In this document: one piece after another, positions 27,101 to 42,100 of the stretch
Layout of the letters: each line of letters starts with the position of its first letter
Position numbering within the stretch: position 1 is the stretch's first letter
Source: Anticarsia gemmatalis
Taxonomy: Eukaryota; Arthropoda; Insecta; Lepidoptera; Erebidae
DNA length: 64,000 bases
NCBI RefSeq assembly: GCF_050436995.1
Contig: NC_134757.1
Coordinates: 6,832,501-6,896,500 of the forward strand
Direction of reading: 5' to 3'
Translations under genes and position numbers: made by a program
Notes under the pieces: model-generated
Seen by the model: the letters and a program-made list of their open reading frames with translations, nothing else
Databases searched by the model: none
What the model was told of the DNA's origin: nothing

Positions 27101-30100
27101 TGGGAAATAGATAAATAAAAAAAATACAGGATTGGTGACAATTGACAGCAAATAATTATTTAATGTAACATGATTATATTCTGTCTTTACCTCGCACATA
27201 AGCTGGCTACGCTAGTGCTTTAGAAAAGATAGCTAACTCTGATGTTAATTCGTGTACAATAAACCTGCATTGTTTTAAATAATCACAGACCGGGGAGTTA
27301 CATACTAATATTTGTACGTGGGAAACATAGTTATTTATATTGGTAGGATTATTTTGAAGACAATAATAATTTTAATAAGTCAACGACCACTTTTACAGTT
27401 AGAAATAATTTCAAGGTGTGACATTGACAATTTTATTTGTAATGTCAAGTTAGCAATATAATTTCACGCTATACCCACGTCGTCGTGCATTAAATAAACT
27501 TGTTTGACATTTTATTTCGTCTGGAGCTCAAGTTCTCAGAACAAATCTCGCCGACTTCTCAGCAAACATAACCAGAATACATTGTGACTTATATGAGCTG
27601 TACCTACCTGTGTAAATTCTCAATTCCTTTATAATACAATATTGGGAACATACTTTCTACTTACGGATCCAACAATTTTTTTCTCACAATTACTACGAAT
27701 ACGACAATATATCGTTATATAATTTTAAATTAACAAAATCACCGGTATGGAGAAAAATTAACGAACGTGGCCATTCATGACATTATTGAATTTTGCATTC
27801 AGCTTGGTGGAGTTTACGATAAATTGTAAATCCATTGTCGAATTTCAATTAAAATTCAATGAAGACATCATTTGCCAATGAATCAATTAAATTTGCAAAG
27901 AGTTTCATGAATAAGCGCGAGTTCGACAGATTTGCTTTAGCAGCGCAGACTTAATTTGATAACCTCGATACTCGGCATGTTATCAAAATGTATGTTTGGT
28001 TTGTGGAGTTATAATGAAAACATTGTGGCTTTCTCATTACTGATTGGTAGTAAAGTGGAAGTGGTACTATTGATATATTGCACAGGTAAATTATTGTCGT
28101 CAAGAATGGATAACCAGCGGATCTGCAAGAGCGTATTGTAGAGATATTCGGTGATGCGAACCCGATCTACCCGAGCCACTGTAACATTAACCAACTCCTA
28201 CCGTAGCTGCAGCGTCCCACCTATATCCGAGATTCTTATCCAAGAATGGTGTAGACGCCAGGCGGCCGGTTTCAAAAACATCAGCCAAATCCGTTTACAG
28301 AATGTTTTTGAGAGAGATGCCATGCTGTACCGACCCCACTTAACGTGGGAATAAGGACAAGACAAATAAGAAGATGGTACGTGTACAATAAAATCCTATA
28401 CATAATACATACACAAGTAGAATCACGGATTTTTCTTATGGAAGTAGGTAGTGACGAGAGCAACGAGAGGATATAATTTGTTACGATCCTTACAAATTTA
28501 TATGGCTTCATTCACATTCACACATCCTTTATTGTACAAATAAACTCAGTTTAATCCGGACTGTGGTGTGTAGTTTAAGATAAGGCAAGTTGAGGTCGAC
28601 GTAAGCAAACGGCAATATCGTCCAGAAAGGGGGAATAAAAAACATTTGGCATTGGCATCGTGTCGCGTGGCGATACGCCAGCTTTCCCGGAGACAACACA
28701 ATAAGGACGCTCTTCTGTCGAAAGCAATCCATGTCCGCCGCAACCAATTTCATGTTAACGTACAAATACAGGTATACTGTTTGAGTTTAATGTAAATCGG
28801 GGAAATCTACTTTTCACAAAAATATATTAAACTTTTCTTACAGTAGTTTTTTTATAAAAATACTCCGTCTCTTCGGTCCTAGAGTTTTTTAGAATAAATA
28901 AAATTTCATTTGTGGTAATGGATCTCAAAAAGAATCAGAACTATGTACCTATGATATCTAAATATTATCGTCAGATTTAACATCAATGAAAGATGCTACT
29001 TGATGTATACTGGGTATTTAATATAAGTGGGGGTCACTAACACAATTACTCCACTAATTGAGAAGTGAATTAATTTAATTAAAGTAAGAAGCTAGTTAGC
29101 TTGAGGGGAAGGTGTTTGAAGCGAATTTTACTAGTTCGTCGTCAGAGACGGAGCGTAACTTAATGATCGCGTACGGCGCACCGGGAGGCTATATTCTATT
29201 CGACGGCAAATTGAATCTGCGAAGAGCTATTAGTCGACACCGCAGCGCCGCGAGTTCCCAGTTCGTGCCAAACGATCGTGCTCATTCCCCGTTCAACTCA
29301 CTTCAGATATTGTTTAAACCGTGATGTAAGTCTGTAAACTACAACCAAGTGAACTCCGAATAAAAGAACCATTGTGCAGTACTTCGGTCATTTTGTTAAG
29401 TGTCTTCTTCCTTACGTACAAGGTTATGTGTGTAAGCATTATCTTTATTGTTGTAAACTTATATAAATTATGCATGTACTAGCACCAATCAGCTTTAGAA
29501 TGACTTTTTTTACATACGCCCTGCATTTCCGACAGTTTCATATTGAAGCTGACATAATTTATTCCGTCAGCGGCGCGCTGCGGAGCAAGATTTTCCGCTT
29601 TATTCGAGCAACAGCACGAACGGCGGGAGGCAAATTGGATGGGATTGCGACATATCTTGGCTAGCGTCGTCGGCGAACTGTCGAAATTCACGGGGGAGCA
29701 AACAGGGTAAACTGCTCGCATTCCGCTCAGAGTGCTCCTTTCGAATCAGAAATGTGAACCTATTTAGAACTCAAGCACACACTCGAGTCAAGAAATAAAT
29801 ATTCGATTTTCACCAAACTGTACGGAATATAAAGCAGACAAGATATATTATCTTTAGAAAGGTAACGTAATACATATATCACTTTCACGATTGTACATTG
29901 CATAAAAGCTGTTCCAGTTGACTTTTGAGAGATGTTATTAGGCCCAATGGGCTTTGTATATGTCAATGTACTTAGCGCTCTTATTTTTAAAGAGTTTTCA
30001 ATGTTTTTTTTTTCATTTCGGAAACGGAAAGGCAGTTTTGATTTATCAAATCAATTGAAGTGCTTTTCTTGTCCTAATCACAGAAAAAAGATCCATAACT

Positions 30101-33100
30101 ATTGTGAATAACCATAAGCAGTAAAAAGAGCTGCAACCGCTTCAGACGTTTAAAACGCCGTAGAACATAATGAAACGGAACCTCTTTTAGCAAGTCTAAA
30201 AGACCCAAACAATTTAGAAATAATCTAGGTGTATTAAAACATTTACAACATACTGAAAGAAGAAACAAGTACAACCAAGTGGAAAGTTGACTGCGATTAA
30301 CAAACGTTTTGTAATTAAGTGCAAATGGTTTTAGCAACCATTAAAACATGTAAACAAAGTATATATTTCGCAGTTGTTTACCTAGCAGCAATGTAGAGGA
30401 TGAGGCGAGGCGCGTTGACAAGTCGATTGGCAGTTTGCATACATTTTATGAGTTTGGCGAGAAAGCGGATCCCGGAAGAGGCACGCTCAATGGCTTACAG
30501 ATTTAGATTAGCTGCATTTAAACATGTGAGATCACCAGACATATTTAACTTAGCCGCGTTGCTTGTGAATTCAATTGCAATAATTCCAGTCTTTGTTTAG
30601 ATTTGTTATTCGAATCACTGAGAAGATTATTTAGATTGGTATTCAATTAAGTTCAAATAATTTCCAATTAATTTTCGTTGCACTAATTCAGTAAACTATT
30701 ATAATAAGTACGGCCAAAACATATAAGTCGAGCATATTTGCGCTATAATCAACAATAGTCGTGCATACAATACTCGCTGTTAGTATTGGCATTTCGCACA
30801 ATATCAATTACGTTGGACTTTTGTATGCTCTGCGTTAACATGATAAAAGTTATTTAAATATGTATGTCGTTCCACTACACGAGGTTGTTTCAGTGCTACA
30901 CGTTCGTAAACAAATAACATAGTGGTCAGCTATTCGCATGCTAAGCGTGGTGACTACAGCAAACAATTTAAATGGACACTTAGGACCTGTTTTACCATTG
31001 TCTTATAAAGTTATATTCAGCTGGTTAGTGAAAATTGTAATAAATTGAGACGGTTTTTGTTTCAAACAATATTACAGTCTGTATAACTTTTCAGGCACTG
31101 GATAAACGAGACCTTTTATTATATTGGTATTACTTACATGAGAGTTGACATTGTTGGGCGGGTGATTTCGCCCTGAATCGGCTGCCAACGCCGCCAAAGG
31201 CAGGCGAGGCTTTGTCGACAAGGCGTTTGTGCGAGGTGAGGAAGCGCATTTTACAGCAGCCTGTCAACAAATATGCAAACATTTCATAAACTTATATTCA
31301 TCTATTAACTTAAACTTACTTTAAAACGTTCAATATTTTTATATTTGATATTATTATACATGTTTTGTGGGAATCTCTCACCCACTGTAATTAAAACACC
31401 ATTTACAATGACAAGATGGCATTAACTAAGCCAACATTGTATTGAGACAGGCTGTTGATTAAAGACTTGTTTAGTTGTTTAACAAGCTGACCCGGTAAAC
31501 GTTGTATTGCTATTAAATGATTTCATTTTGACATTAATAAATAACTTACGGCATATATTTTGGATAAATTATAAAACTATTGAACATGTAATTACACTTC
31601 ACTTTTTATCTCAAGTGTTCCTTAAAGTTATATCCAGAGACCAACGGCTCAATTGTTCAAAGTAGGAAGTTTTAAGTCACATAGTTACGATGTGGGAGGC
31701 CGTACTTAACAGCGCAGATTCTCTCGTTTAAGTTAGACCGTCTCACCGGAACATAGCCTTGTATGTATTTCAGCTTGGTGTAATATGTATGCCTAGACCA
31801 AGAACTTTTTCAAAAAAAAAATATAGTTTGTTTTACTAATAATTTTCTTCTGTAAATTTTCAAATCTAGCTTAGCTTGAGTATCTGATGGGCAAGTACGA
31901 GTAAATTATCAACATACTGACGATTAGTAGGATTAACTCATCTGATAATGTATGCCATACATATAAGTAATACGTATCTTACTAACCTTTTAAATTGTAT
32001 TTATCGTAAATACCGTAAGAAATTAAAATACAATGAGTGCGACACGCCAAGGAAAAATACACGAAGCATATATTACAGTTATACATTTTATACAGAAGAA
32101 TACAACAAATATTGATATCTTGTGGAAGTAAGTACACATAAATTAGTTTAAACAACCCTATTGTTATTCAAACAAATCTGAATATGAAATGTTCGCGCAA
32201 CACATGCTGCAGTATTTTAACAATTTGTAGGGGAGATATGTTTGACAGTGGTGACACAATGAGGGTCCCTACTGACATATTTTTCAATGCGCTCGAAATA
32301 TTCGACCGTCGAGTCCGGCGGGGTGAGCTGACGCGACACGGGGATTTGATTCGATGACAATAAAGAGTGAGGGATCGATTCTGACGTGCCTGTTGAGTTA
32401 ACGCTCGCTTTAATCTCTGCATAGGTTAAGCTTCTGTTTGTTTGAGTTATAGTAGCAAATATTATAGGACCCTTTTTAAATCGAGTAAAATCAGACAATA
32501 ATAATATGACCTGGCTACCAAAACAAAGCCGGGGTAACTGCGTCGGTAATAAGTTTGAAAGAATTTGTAAGATCCGCAAAAACTATCAAAAGTGTTTATT
32601 CATGAAATCTGGTATTCAACCAATTCAAAGCGAAACCCTTAAAACGAAATAACAATAGTACACGCGTAACCCTTCACCCTCGGTTAAATAACTCGAGGGT
32701 GTGTGGTAAATTGGTGTGAGAGTGTTTAGTCGCGCTCCGGAACGGGAACAAGACGATATAAGTTATCTACAATCTACTCGCACAGCTATCATCTGATGCA
32801 AAGTGGCTCGTGGCACCGAACACGACACGTGTTGCCGTGACCGCCCAACGTGAATAAATAATAACAATAAACTACAACGTTCCACACCCACAGCTGATAA
32901 CTCACACCATTTGTAAACATTAACGACGTATTTAACATAATAGCACGTTGGCGACTGCTTCGTTAAAATACCATAGCAATGATATAGAAAGGGTGGTTTT
33001 GCTGTCTTCCGACAACAGGGAAGTGGCAAATGGTACTTGAGTAAACTGAGGATCGTTTACAATATCCTACCGTTGGTTAGTGATAACTACAATTTAGTTG

Positions 33101-36100
33101 TTAGATATTCTGATTTGTTTACATAACTGTTTTAGCTTTCATTTCTTTGTTTCTATGAAAAAGATAAGTGCTAAATACATTCCTAAATAAATAGACTCAT
33201 GAGGGGTAAAATGAAATTGCCAACACAAGATAATAAAACATACAGAGAGTAAACTTCAGTTTACACGGAATAAATCTCTACAGAATTGCGACGAAAGCAA
33301 AATTCTCTTGAGAACTTTGTGACTTCCACAAAAGATTTTATACAATTCATTTCAGCCTCATAAAAAAAGTTATCACGAATTCACAGAAATCGGGCGAGCT
33401 ATTTTTCTGCCGGCGGCGTTGCTCCCCGTGGGAAACAGCAGCTCATTTCTAGATTCTTTGAGATATCACATAATTTGTTTTTTTAGATACCGCATAATTT
33501 GGTTTTCATTTAATTACACAAACTTAGCTCAAGTAAAGAAATCTTACCGATGTTTATTGAGTAAGCATTACTTGTGTTACGAAGTGTACTAAAGTCGTGC
33601 TTTAATAATTATAATTAACATGTTAATAGCGTATAAACGTGAGAAGCAATGTTTACACGGCGCTGTCAAATAATTAGCATCGGTCAATAACTCAGTAGGC
33701 CGCAAGGTAATCGTCTACCTACGCGAGTTCGCCGGTCGGCGGTCACACCTCGTCGAACCGCTCGCCGACAACGGTCATTTGCTGTAATTGCTTCACCAAC
33801 AACATATTAATCACTAATATGACAGTACTGATACCGCCATTATAAAGAAATAATAACATCATAATAGGTAGTTACAGTAATTTGTTACGTCCACATCATG
33901 AATATATTACTGTATATTAATTAGCCACTCAAACTGAATATTTAACAAAAACTAGTCGGTCGATTTTAATCTGTTAATAAATTTACAAGTTAATGAGACA
34001 ACGCTGAAGTGGTTATTGAGTAACTGCAAATGTCAAAGATAACATACAACATACAATAATGGCTCATGATTAACAAAATAAATTGATTTTGAATTTAAGT
34101 TAGGTATCTGATAGTTAATAAGCAACAGTGACTTGCTTTAGTTTATAGTTAGACTAGCTATAGGGTAGTCCATTAGATTACTGTTTTTAGACTGCTACCA
34201 ACGTTAAGGCTGAAAACAATAATTCACATTAATTATAAAAAAATATTTTATTTGGTCTATATCAGCTAAAATGAAAATATCATTAAATAGTTATTATACT
34301 ATCAAATTACCCCTATTTGTGTTCACAAATAACCTGTCAGCCGCATAGTAGAAATTATTACAGTACGAAATTATTTTCCGTTGGGTAAATTCAAAATTAT
34401 ATTTTGAGATGAGACTGGGAATGTTCACTACATGCTCAATTACCTCGCTAAACAGGCGCGCGAGCGGTCGGCAATGCTATTCGCCGTTTAACTGGCTTTA
34501 CCGCTACAAGAGTTTTGATGTATAATTTGTACAAGCATAGTACATAAACAAACCTTTACAGTTAAAACAAACTAGTTAGGATAACATCAACAAGCCTTTA
34601 ATTAATTGATCATCATATTCACCATATTAATACGTGGTTTACTGATTACTTAGTGCGAATCGCGATGTTGTCATTGTACTACTTTCGTCTATTACAATTC
34701 TAGACTTAGATCCTTTAAACTACCGAGCAAATTATATAATAGTATGCTGCATATTGTGTATGTATATATAACAAAATATGAGGTTGGTAAAGAGATACCT
34801 GACCTTTCTTGCATATTTGTGAGCTCAAGACCTTGTGCTTTAATCACACTTAGTCCGGGTCGCGTGGTGCGCACCAAATTGCATTTTGTTTTTAATCTGG
34901 CAGCAGCCGCGGGCTCTGGCATGAGCCTCAATTTGCCTGAGCTGTTTAATTAACAGCGACACGGCGGGTCATTAATTAAGTCATCAGACAAGCCGCCGGC
35001 GTGAGTTAGCACGGCGCGGATTAGATACTAAGCTACGTGATAATAAACGATTATACCACTTTTCTAATACAGCTCTAAATTATCATTTAAATCATTTTAC
35101 TGATAACGTGAGAATGTTCAATATTATAGATTGAACGCGAGATCTCTATCGACTAATCAATAAATTAGAATGTCAGCTTTCTATTTCAAACAATATCAAT
35201 TTAATAGCCCGATTAAATGATTACCTTCAAACGTTAAAATTATCTCTGCTGCTTCTGTCAAACTTATCCTTATTTTTATACCATTAACTTACTTAAATAT
35301 GACTACTGTTCGGACTGGAAGTGCACTATTGAATGTTAGTCATAACTCATATTGCAAGAACCTTGTAACAAACTCCGGCTAGTATTAAAAATTTGAGAAC
35401 ATCCCGACGATAATTGTAAAGCGCCAATAGCAATTTATCTGACTGAAAAACCCATCTATCAAATCCTTCTGAGTCAGAAGTTCTGACGTTTGATGGTAAT
35501 TGTTACAAGTATGATTATACATATATACCTGGTTATTAATTGGCCATAGTTAAACGGAAAGGATCCAACCCACACTATGGGTAAAATGAGTTATGTATAC
35601 CAAAACACTCCTTGAAGTTAAAATTTTAATATCACGAAAACAATCCAAGTAAAATTCAAACCCACCATGAAGTTATAGTCCTGAGTTAGTCCCAAAGTTA
35701 AAGTGATCTGGACTTAAAAGTTAAATATCTCGAAACTACGTCTGTGTGGGTTGGATCGTTTCCGTTTAACTATGGCCAATTACAAATCAAGTACATCATT
35801 AATAGGTATTGTAGTAATATATTTTTTTATTTATAGTCCAAGTGGGCCGTTTTCCAGCAACACGCTGGGTATCCCGATATTTGAACCGTTCACCCACTGC
35901 TACATGGGTCATCACAAAATTGTAAGGGGGCAAAAAATACATACATCGGAAATAGTATCGTTTAATTTCATATGTACCGCAGCCTATTTTGTTATAATAA
36001 AATAACAAGTGTTAAGATGTCACAATGACAAGTTAATTGGGCATCTATCATTTGAACTAACGCGGATGATAAAATAGTATAATTAAGTCGCCGCAGGTAA

Positions 36101-39100
36101 CAATATTTCCACTAGCGAATGAATAGCTGCGGCCGTATAAATTAAAATTATTTCGGAACAGCAAATCCACAGTACGAATAATCATTTAAAGCTGTACTCA
36201 GTGATTTTCAATTATTCCTGATATTGCTGGTGCCACAGTTCGTATAAATTTATGTAATGTATGGATGATGAGATGTTAATTTATACTTTTGAGAGTTTGT
36301 TAGCTACTTACCAATGCACTGTTAAAATAAGTCAGTGAATAATAATATCATAAATCTTGTGCTGTTCATCAAAAACCATGCATTGGTATTTTTGTAAAAG
36401 CATGTTCCATGAGATATTCTAGTATTTAGAAAACAATAACTGCTGTGATGTCGTCATCATGCAGGTTTCAGAGAAAGAAAAAGTAAAAAAAAAAAACATT
36501 GCTGTTTAACAGGGAGCCACGGTACAAAAACTAACAAAAACTTTAACAAAGGAGCTATTTCTATTGGGTGAGATCTATTGTGCAGGTAAGTCCAATCATA
36601 ACTATTGAAGGTGATGGTTAAATAATAATACATTATACCGACAGTAAGACTACAGCAGATGTGTATTACGTAATTACAGAGAAGTAATCATTGACCCAGT
36701 CGAGATAAGATAAGTAAATTATTTAACGTAATTTGATTACACAAATCTTGGCCGATAACAATAGAATATAATCGTACATTGTATTTTTAAAATGAAAGTG
36801 GCAATACATGCTTTAATATTCAAAGGCAATTTTGTGTGGGAAACAAAGGCACGCCGTGTAATTGAATGGGGTGGATAGTGGCACGTGGAAACAAATATGA
36901 AGGGATGTAATCGAAATGTTTGTAAATGTATGTCGCGTGTCACGAGGCGATTACCTGGCTGTCAACTCGCTCCACGCGCCCTCACATGTCCATGGAAATA
37001 AAGACTAGCTTTAACGTGAATTGTGAACTTATCTGAAACATTTTCTCTAATAACAATCATGTTTTATACTCACTATTGTGTGATTAAAATCTTACATTGT
37101 TGTTTGATGTAAAAATTATGACGTAATTTTCTGTTTTTTTGTTCCTACGCCTATCGTTTGTAGCACCGTTTTGTAGTGTACTGTAAAAATTCGGCAATGC
37201 ACATCGTACCTATCTTAATGTCACTGTAAAAGACCGAAGTGCGGTAAATCTCAAGGCAAGACTAAACCATCACGACTGCTAAATAAAACAAAAGATTCTC
37301 GTAGGAACTAGAAAATTTAAATAAACAGTATACATTACGGTTATGTCAGAAATGAAATCATATAAATCGTTCCACCGTATTTTATCAGTGGGAGCGAGAC
37401 ACGACCGCTCTCGACCGACAGCGTCGCATAGCTAACAACTTCTCAGTAAACATTTACTCTAGCTGACGTGTATTTAGCGATAATGGACTAATAATATGTT
37501 ACAAATGTTTATATTATGTCGCGCTGGGAACGCTAATACACGGTTCACGGTAGATAATCAACAAATAACCCAATGAAAAATGAAGTTCCACAAATAGAAA
37601 CTAATACAGCCAAAGTAGTATCTATCTATAGATAAACACGATTATGTATTTATTAATAACTTAGTATTATACTACTTATTTACTTATTAGTTTACATACA
37701 AAAGGTATCAAATACGTAACAATTATAATAATTAATGTTACGAGAAAGTGAAACTGGTAACATAATAATCAAGCTTTCAAAGCTAACTAGGCAGCTAATA
37801 CAAGGCACAACTTGCCTTTCTATTCTCAGTTGTAATGATGTAAGAAGTCCCGAATAAAATAATTATTTATCAATTAATTGCAATCAAACAAAATTAGCAG
37901 ATTTCAATCGTAAAAATCTGGATATTATAACCACTCTATTTAACTAATGGAGGTAAAAAATAAAACGTCATATACCTATTATATCTCAATTTACACAAGG
38001 CTTTATATTTATAAACTAGCGTTCAAACATTATTACGTCACAATATTTTATATCGTGTCGGATTACATATTAAGTATTGCATGTTAGTTACACATACAAA
38101 ACGATAAATCAGATAAGCTAGTCCTGAGAATAGTACTCGAGGCGTTGAAGTGGTCTGAGAAGTAGCGGCAGCTAGGGCGACATATTCACATTGGCTCTTG
38201 CGACTCTCTTCAGACTATTAGATCGCGATGGCCGAGAGGCAGTACGGTCGATCGCGGGCAGATCGCCGAGATACGTCGCGACCGCCCCACAACCGCCCGC
38301 CGCCGAATATCCCCTGACGTCGCGCTCTCTCCACCGACATCGCGATTCTTGACTCTTGGGGCACTTGGCACATCTTATAACGAGTCTCTCGAGTGGGTAA
38401 TACGTTTAACATTAAAATCTGGATGGAACGACGTTTTATTTCCTTTGATCTCTCTAATACTTAAAAATTCTTCATTTTATTACTTTCAGCGTTTTCTTAA
38501 AATATGAGACGACATTCAAGTGTCAATTTGTTAGAAATGTTGCAATCCTTATTTTTAATTTTAAACGCTGTATTTACTTTAGGGCAGAGGTCGAAGTGAG
38601 GTATAAATTAGGTATAAACATTTTCTTGGTGCTGGTAGACATGTATGTTTATTTTTTTATTTATTTTGTTGCTACGATATTTGCAGAGATATCAGTATTC
38701 ATAGGGATCATGCTGCTGGCATATCATGCCTCTGAAAGTAGCTAGGTAACCTAAAACTATAATATTATGAGACCGTAATTAATTTACTGACTACTTAAGT
38801 ATATTATTTAGGTACTTTGAACTCTTCATTGTTTTGTCTAGGACGATTAAGTAAAGAAATTTGTAGTATATTGACAGGCAAAAATATTTCCAAACAACTT
38901 ATAAAAAAAATTGTAAACGGTAAAAAATAATATAATCTTCTATAGATAGAACTCAATATGAGAACGATTTTAGACAAATTAGGTACTCAGCTAGATTAAA
39001 GTATAATTATATCTTTAAGTTATCAAATAAAAGTATCATACCTATGATTGATAATTATCTCAATTGCAGGTCAAGTATCCATCTGCAATCAACACATTAT

Positions 39101-42100
39101 CTGCCTACTCAACAACGGTCAAGGTCGAGAATTCCCGCAACGACGGGTCATCGGCGATTCGGTTCAATTTGTGCAATTTACTAGCCGGCTACAACTCAGT
39201 CCAAGTGTGTAGGCGGCGGACAAGTACAAACTTCTCTGTGGTTACAATACAAGACATATTCCAAGTAGATTATTGTAGAACTCGCAATATAAATATTACC
39301 AGTTCTCTAACAGTGTTTGCCTAGTCAATAAATACATTTACTATAAATACATTCACAATACTGATAAAGTTACGTAACTGCTCTTACATCGTTCACTACC
39401 CACAATTAGCTTGAATCAAGGATCAAATTGGCCTAAATAAAACATGAAACGGGCTTCATTGAGTGGCAATAAAAGCGAAGCGATGTAGTTTAAAGTTTAC
39501 TCAGGTAAGTATTTATGTCACAACGTGCTAACATTGTGCTCAGGGGAATACTACAAGGGGATGGGTCAAAGGGGTGTTCGGTGTGCCCGAGACAGTGTCG
39601 GTACTCCCGCCCGTTGCGGCTTGTCTTCTAAGGCGAACGATATTGATTTTGTATAAAAATATGTGGAGACATGATCTAAGCGCATTTAACGAGAGTTCTT
39701 TGGCTTATTGGTTGTTATCTTTTTATCGTCTTTACTTACTCGTGTAAACCCGATTTTATTTGAAATGCTTCTAAGACAAATAAGAACTTCAGGCACCGAA
39801 TAACCTATGCATTTACTTTGACATCGATGAAATGATAATTTTATTTTTGTAGTTGTCACTACACACAATAACTAAACTACACTACTCTGTCATTTAGTTT
39901 TTCAAGTTTTAAGAATATATTTTGAGGTAAGAATAAAAAAGAATAATAGAACCAATTTCTAGTTATTCCTTCAAATTGTGAGAAAATACTAGCGGAATAG
40001 CAATTATATCGTTTATTACTTAGTGGTTACAGCTTACAAATATAAGTAAACCTTGGTAATATAGTCGTGAGCGCGCTGTAAAAGCATTTTGCATATTACA
40101 CGTGATTTTGCTGTTATGTGTTTTTAAAATGTATTTCGTTTTTAATTACGTACGGCTGTCTAAAAGAAAATAATATTTTATTATTAACTTAAATACTATC
40201 AAATCCTGCGCGAAAAATTATATCAACTGTTTTTGTCGTGTTTGAAATACACACAGACAAACTATTACATTTATGATATTAGTAAGGGTCACAAGTGAAT
40301 GTGCCTAAAATCCTTGAATTTCAAAAAAAGTTTTATACACGACCATCACCTGTTAGTAAAACATATGAGCCTAAAATAACAAAAGTTGGGTTACTATTTC
40401 GGAGAGGTACAAAAAGGCGGAGGAAAATTAATTCCAAGCAGGCTCCCTCGGCAAAATCCGATGTCTACGATATTTCACGCTCGCTAACTTCTTCATGCCC
40501 CATCCAATTTTTCTCGATTGCTTATCAGGTAGACGGACCTTGTCAAACTTTTCAAATTAGTTTTTAAAAATTCATGTTGTTTTTTTATATTTTTATCATG
40601 TTTTGTTTATAAATAGGATATCTAGTAAGACACAACACAAAACACAACAGACCGAGTCTGAAATTATGTTGCGATACGTTTTATTACATATTTGATCTAT
40701 TTAATAACGGCTTATTACAATACTGTAAATAAATACTATTTACTTGGTTTCATTGCCTCGCATAGTATAAATCTGTGTGACTACCTAATTTACATGAGTA
40801 CATATTGGAACACTATTTGTGTTTATCATTATCCCATTCACATTATTATTATAATAACACGCCGTATATTTTATTTAAGACTAAGAAGTTTTTTTAGATT
40901 GTAATGACTTTTAGAATGATGAATGTATAAGCGGATAATGACAGGTAACAAAAAGTAACCGTACACGGTACTGCATGTTTCGAGTAAACCGGCTGTGGCG
41001 GAATTTATTGTTCTTTTTATCTAGTCAATATCAGCATTGTTGAATAGTATTTAGTATAATCTTTATTATTCAATTTACGTAGATACCTGCATCAATTTGA
41101 TTTGTCTGTGGGAATTATGTTTTAATTGTACAAACCTATATAGATCTATGTATATGCTCCTGACATGCCTTGTTAATAGATTAAATAAAGGGCTATCCTT
41201 TTTTGTCGATAGGTTTAAAGATACATATGGCGGTTAACAAATATATTACGTATCTAATTAGAAAACTTTATCATCAGGTAGGTATTTTAATTACCTGAAT
41301 TCATTGAATGACGAAAACGTTACATCCATGATAAGTTGATTCAATTAATAATTAATGATTGAGATAAAACAGATAATACAAATGGTATAATGTCGTGGGA
41401 AAACAATAATTTAGCGCCAAGGTAATTGTTGATTTTCAAGAAGCCGTTCGTGGCTCACCAGGCGTCAATCGTGGTCACGCCCGACTGTGTTTTTTATTCC
41501 GGTAACTGTACTTTTATCCACCATAAAACCATTTAGTCGAGGGCCGCGTAAGTCCTTTATAAGTAGGCAAGGTCCGTAAAGATTTAAATAGTTCATTCTA
41601 ATTACTGAGTTAGTACGTACTTTATTTAGTTGCCTTGTTCTATGTTAAACGGTAATTTATTAACCTCTCCTGGTACCTAGTTCTAGTATTAGTTTAGATT
41701 AGTTCGGACTTCGGAGTAATAAATGGGAGAGATTAAATCTAGTTTGCAAACTTTGCGTTATTTGTAATTTATAAGTGAATAATAATATTACGTACCTACC
41801 TATATAAATAAATAGTAATTAATTAAGCGAAATTAATTAAAAAGAGGTAACAATACATAATACCTATCTAATTTCTGTTCTTTTTATGACAGGTAGCATT
41901 AAAAGTGATGGACTGTTGAGAATCATGGCAGTCTTCTGACATGATAGGTATGCATCTTACGTTAAATTGTTATGTTACACCGTCAAAAATTATAGTGGTA
42001 AAATTTCCACAATATCTTCGTCTTTACGTTGTATCTTGCGAACTAGCGAGCATTTACAATAAGTTTTGGTCCCTCTAAGCACGATTTAGGTAATTTTAAT

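Noticed and set aside
28144..28345. GC-richer block with CCCCACTTAACGTGGG resembling 3' ends of RTE-type retrotransposons
   Set aside because: Only a short resemblance to remembered phrases; no target duplication, tail or conserved coding motif could be identified.
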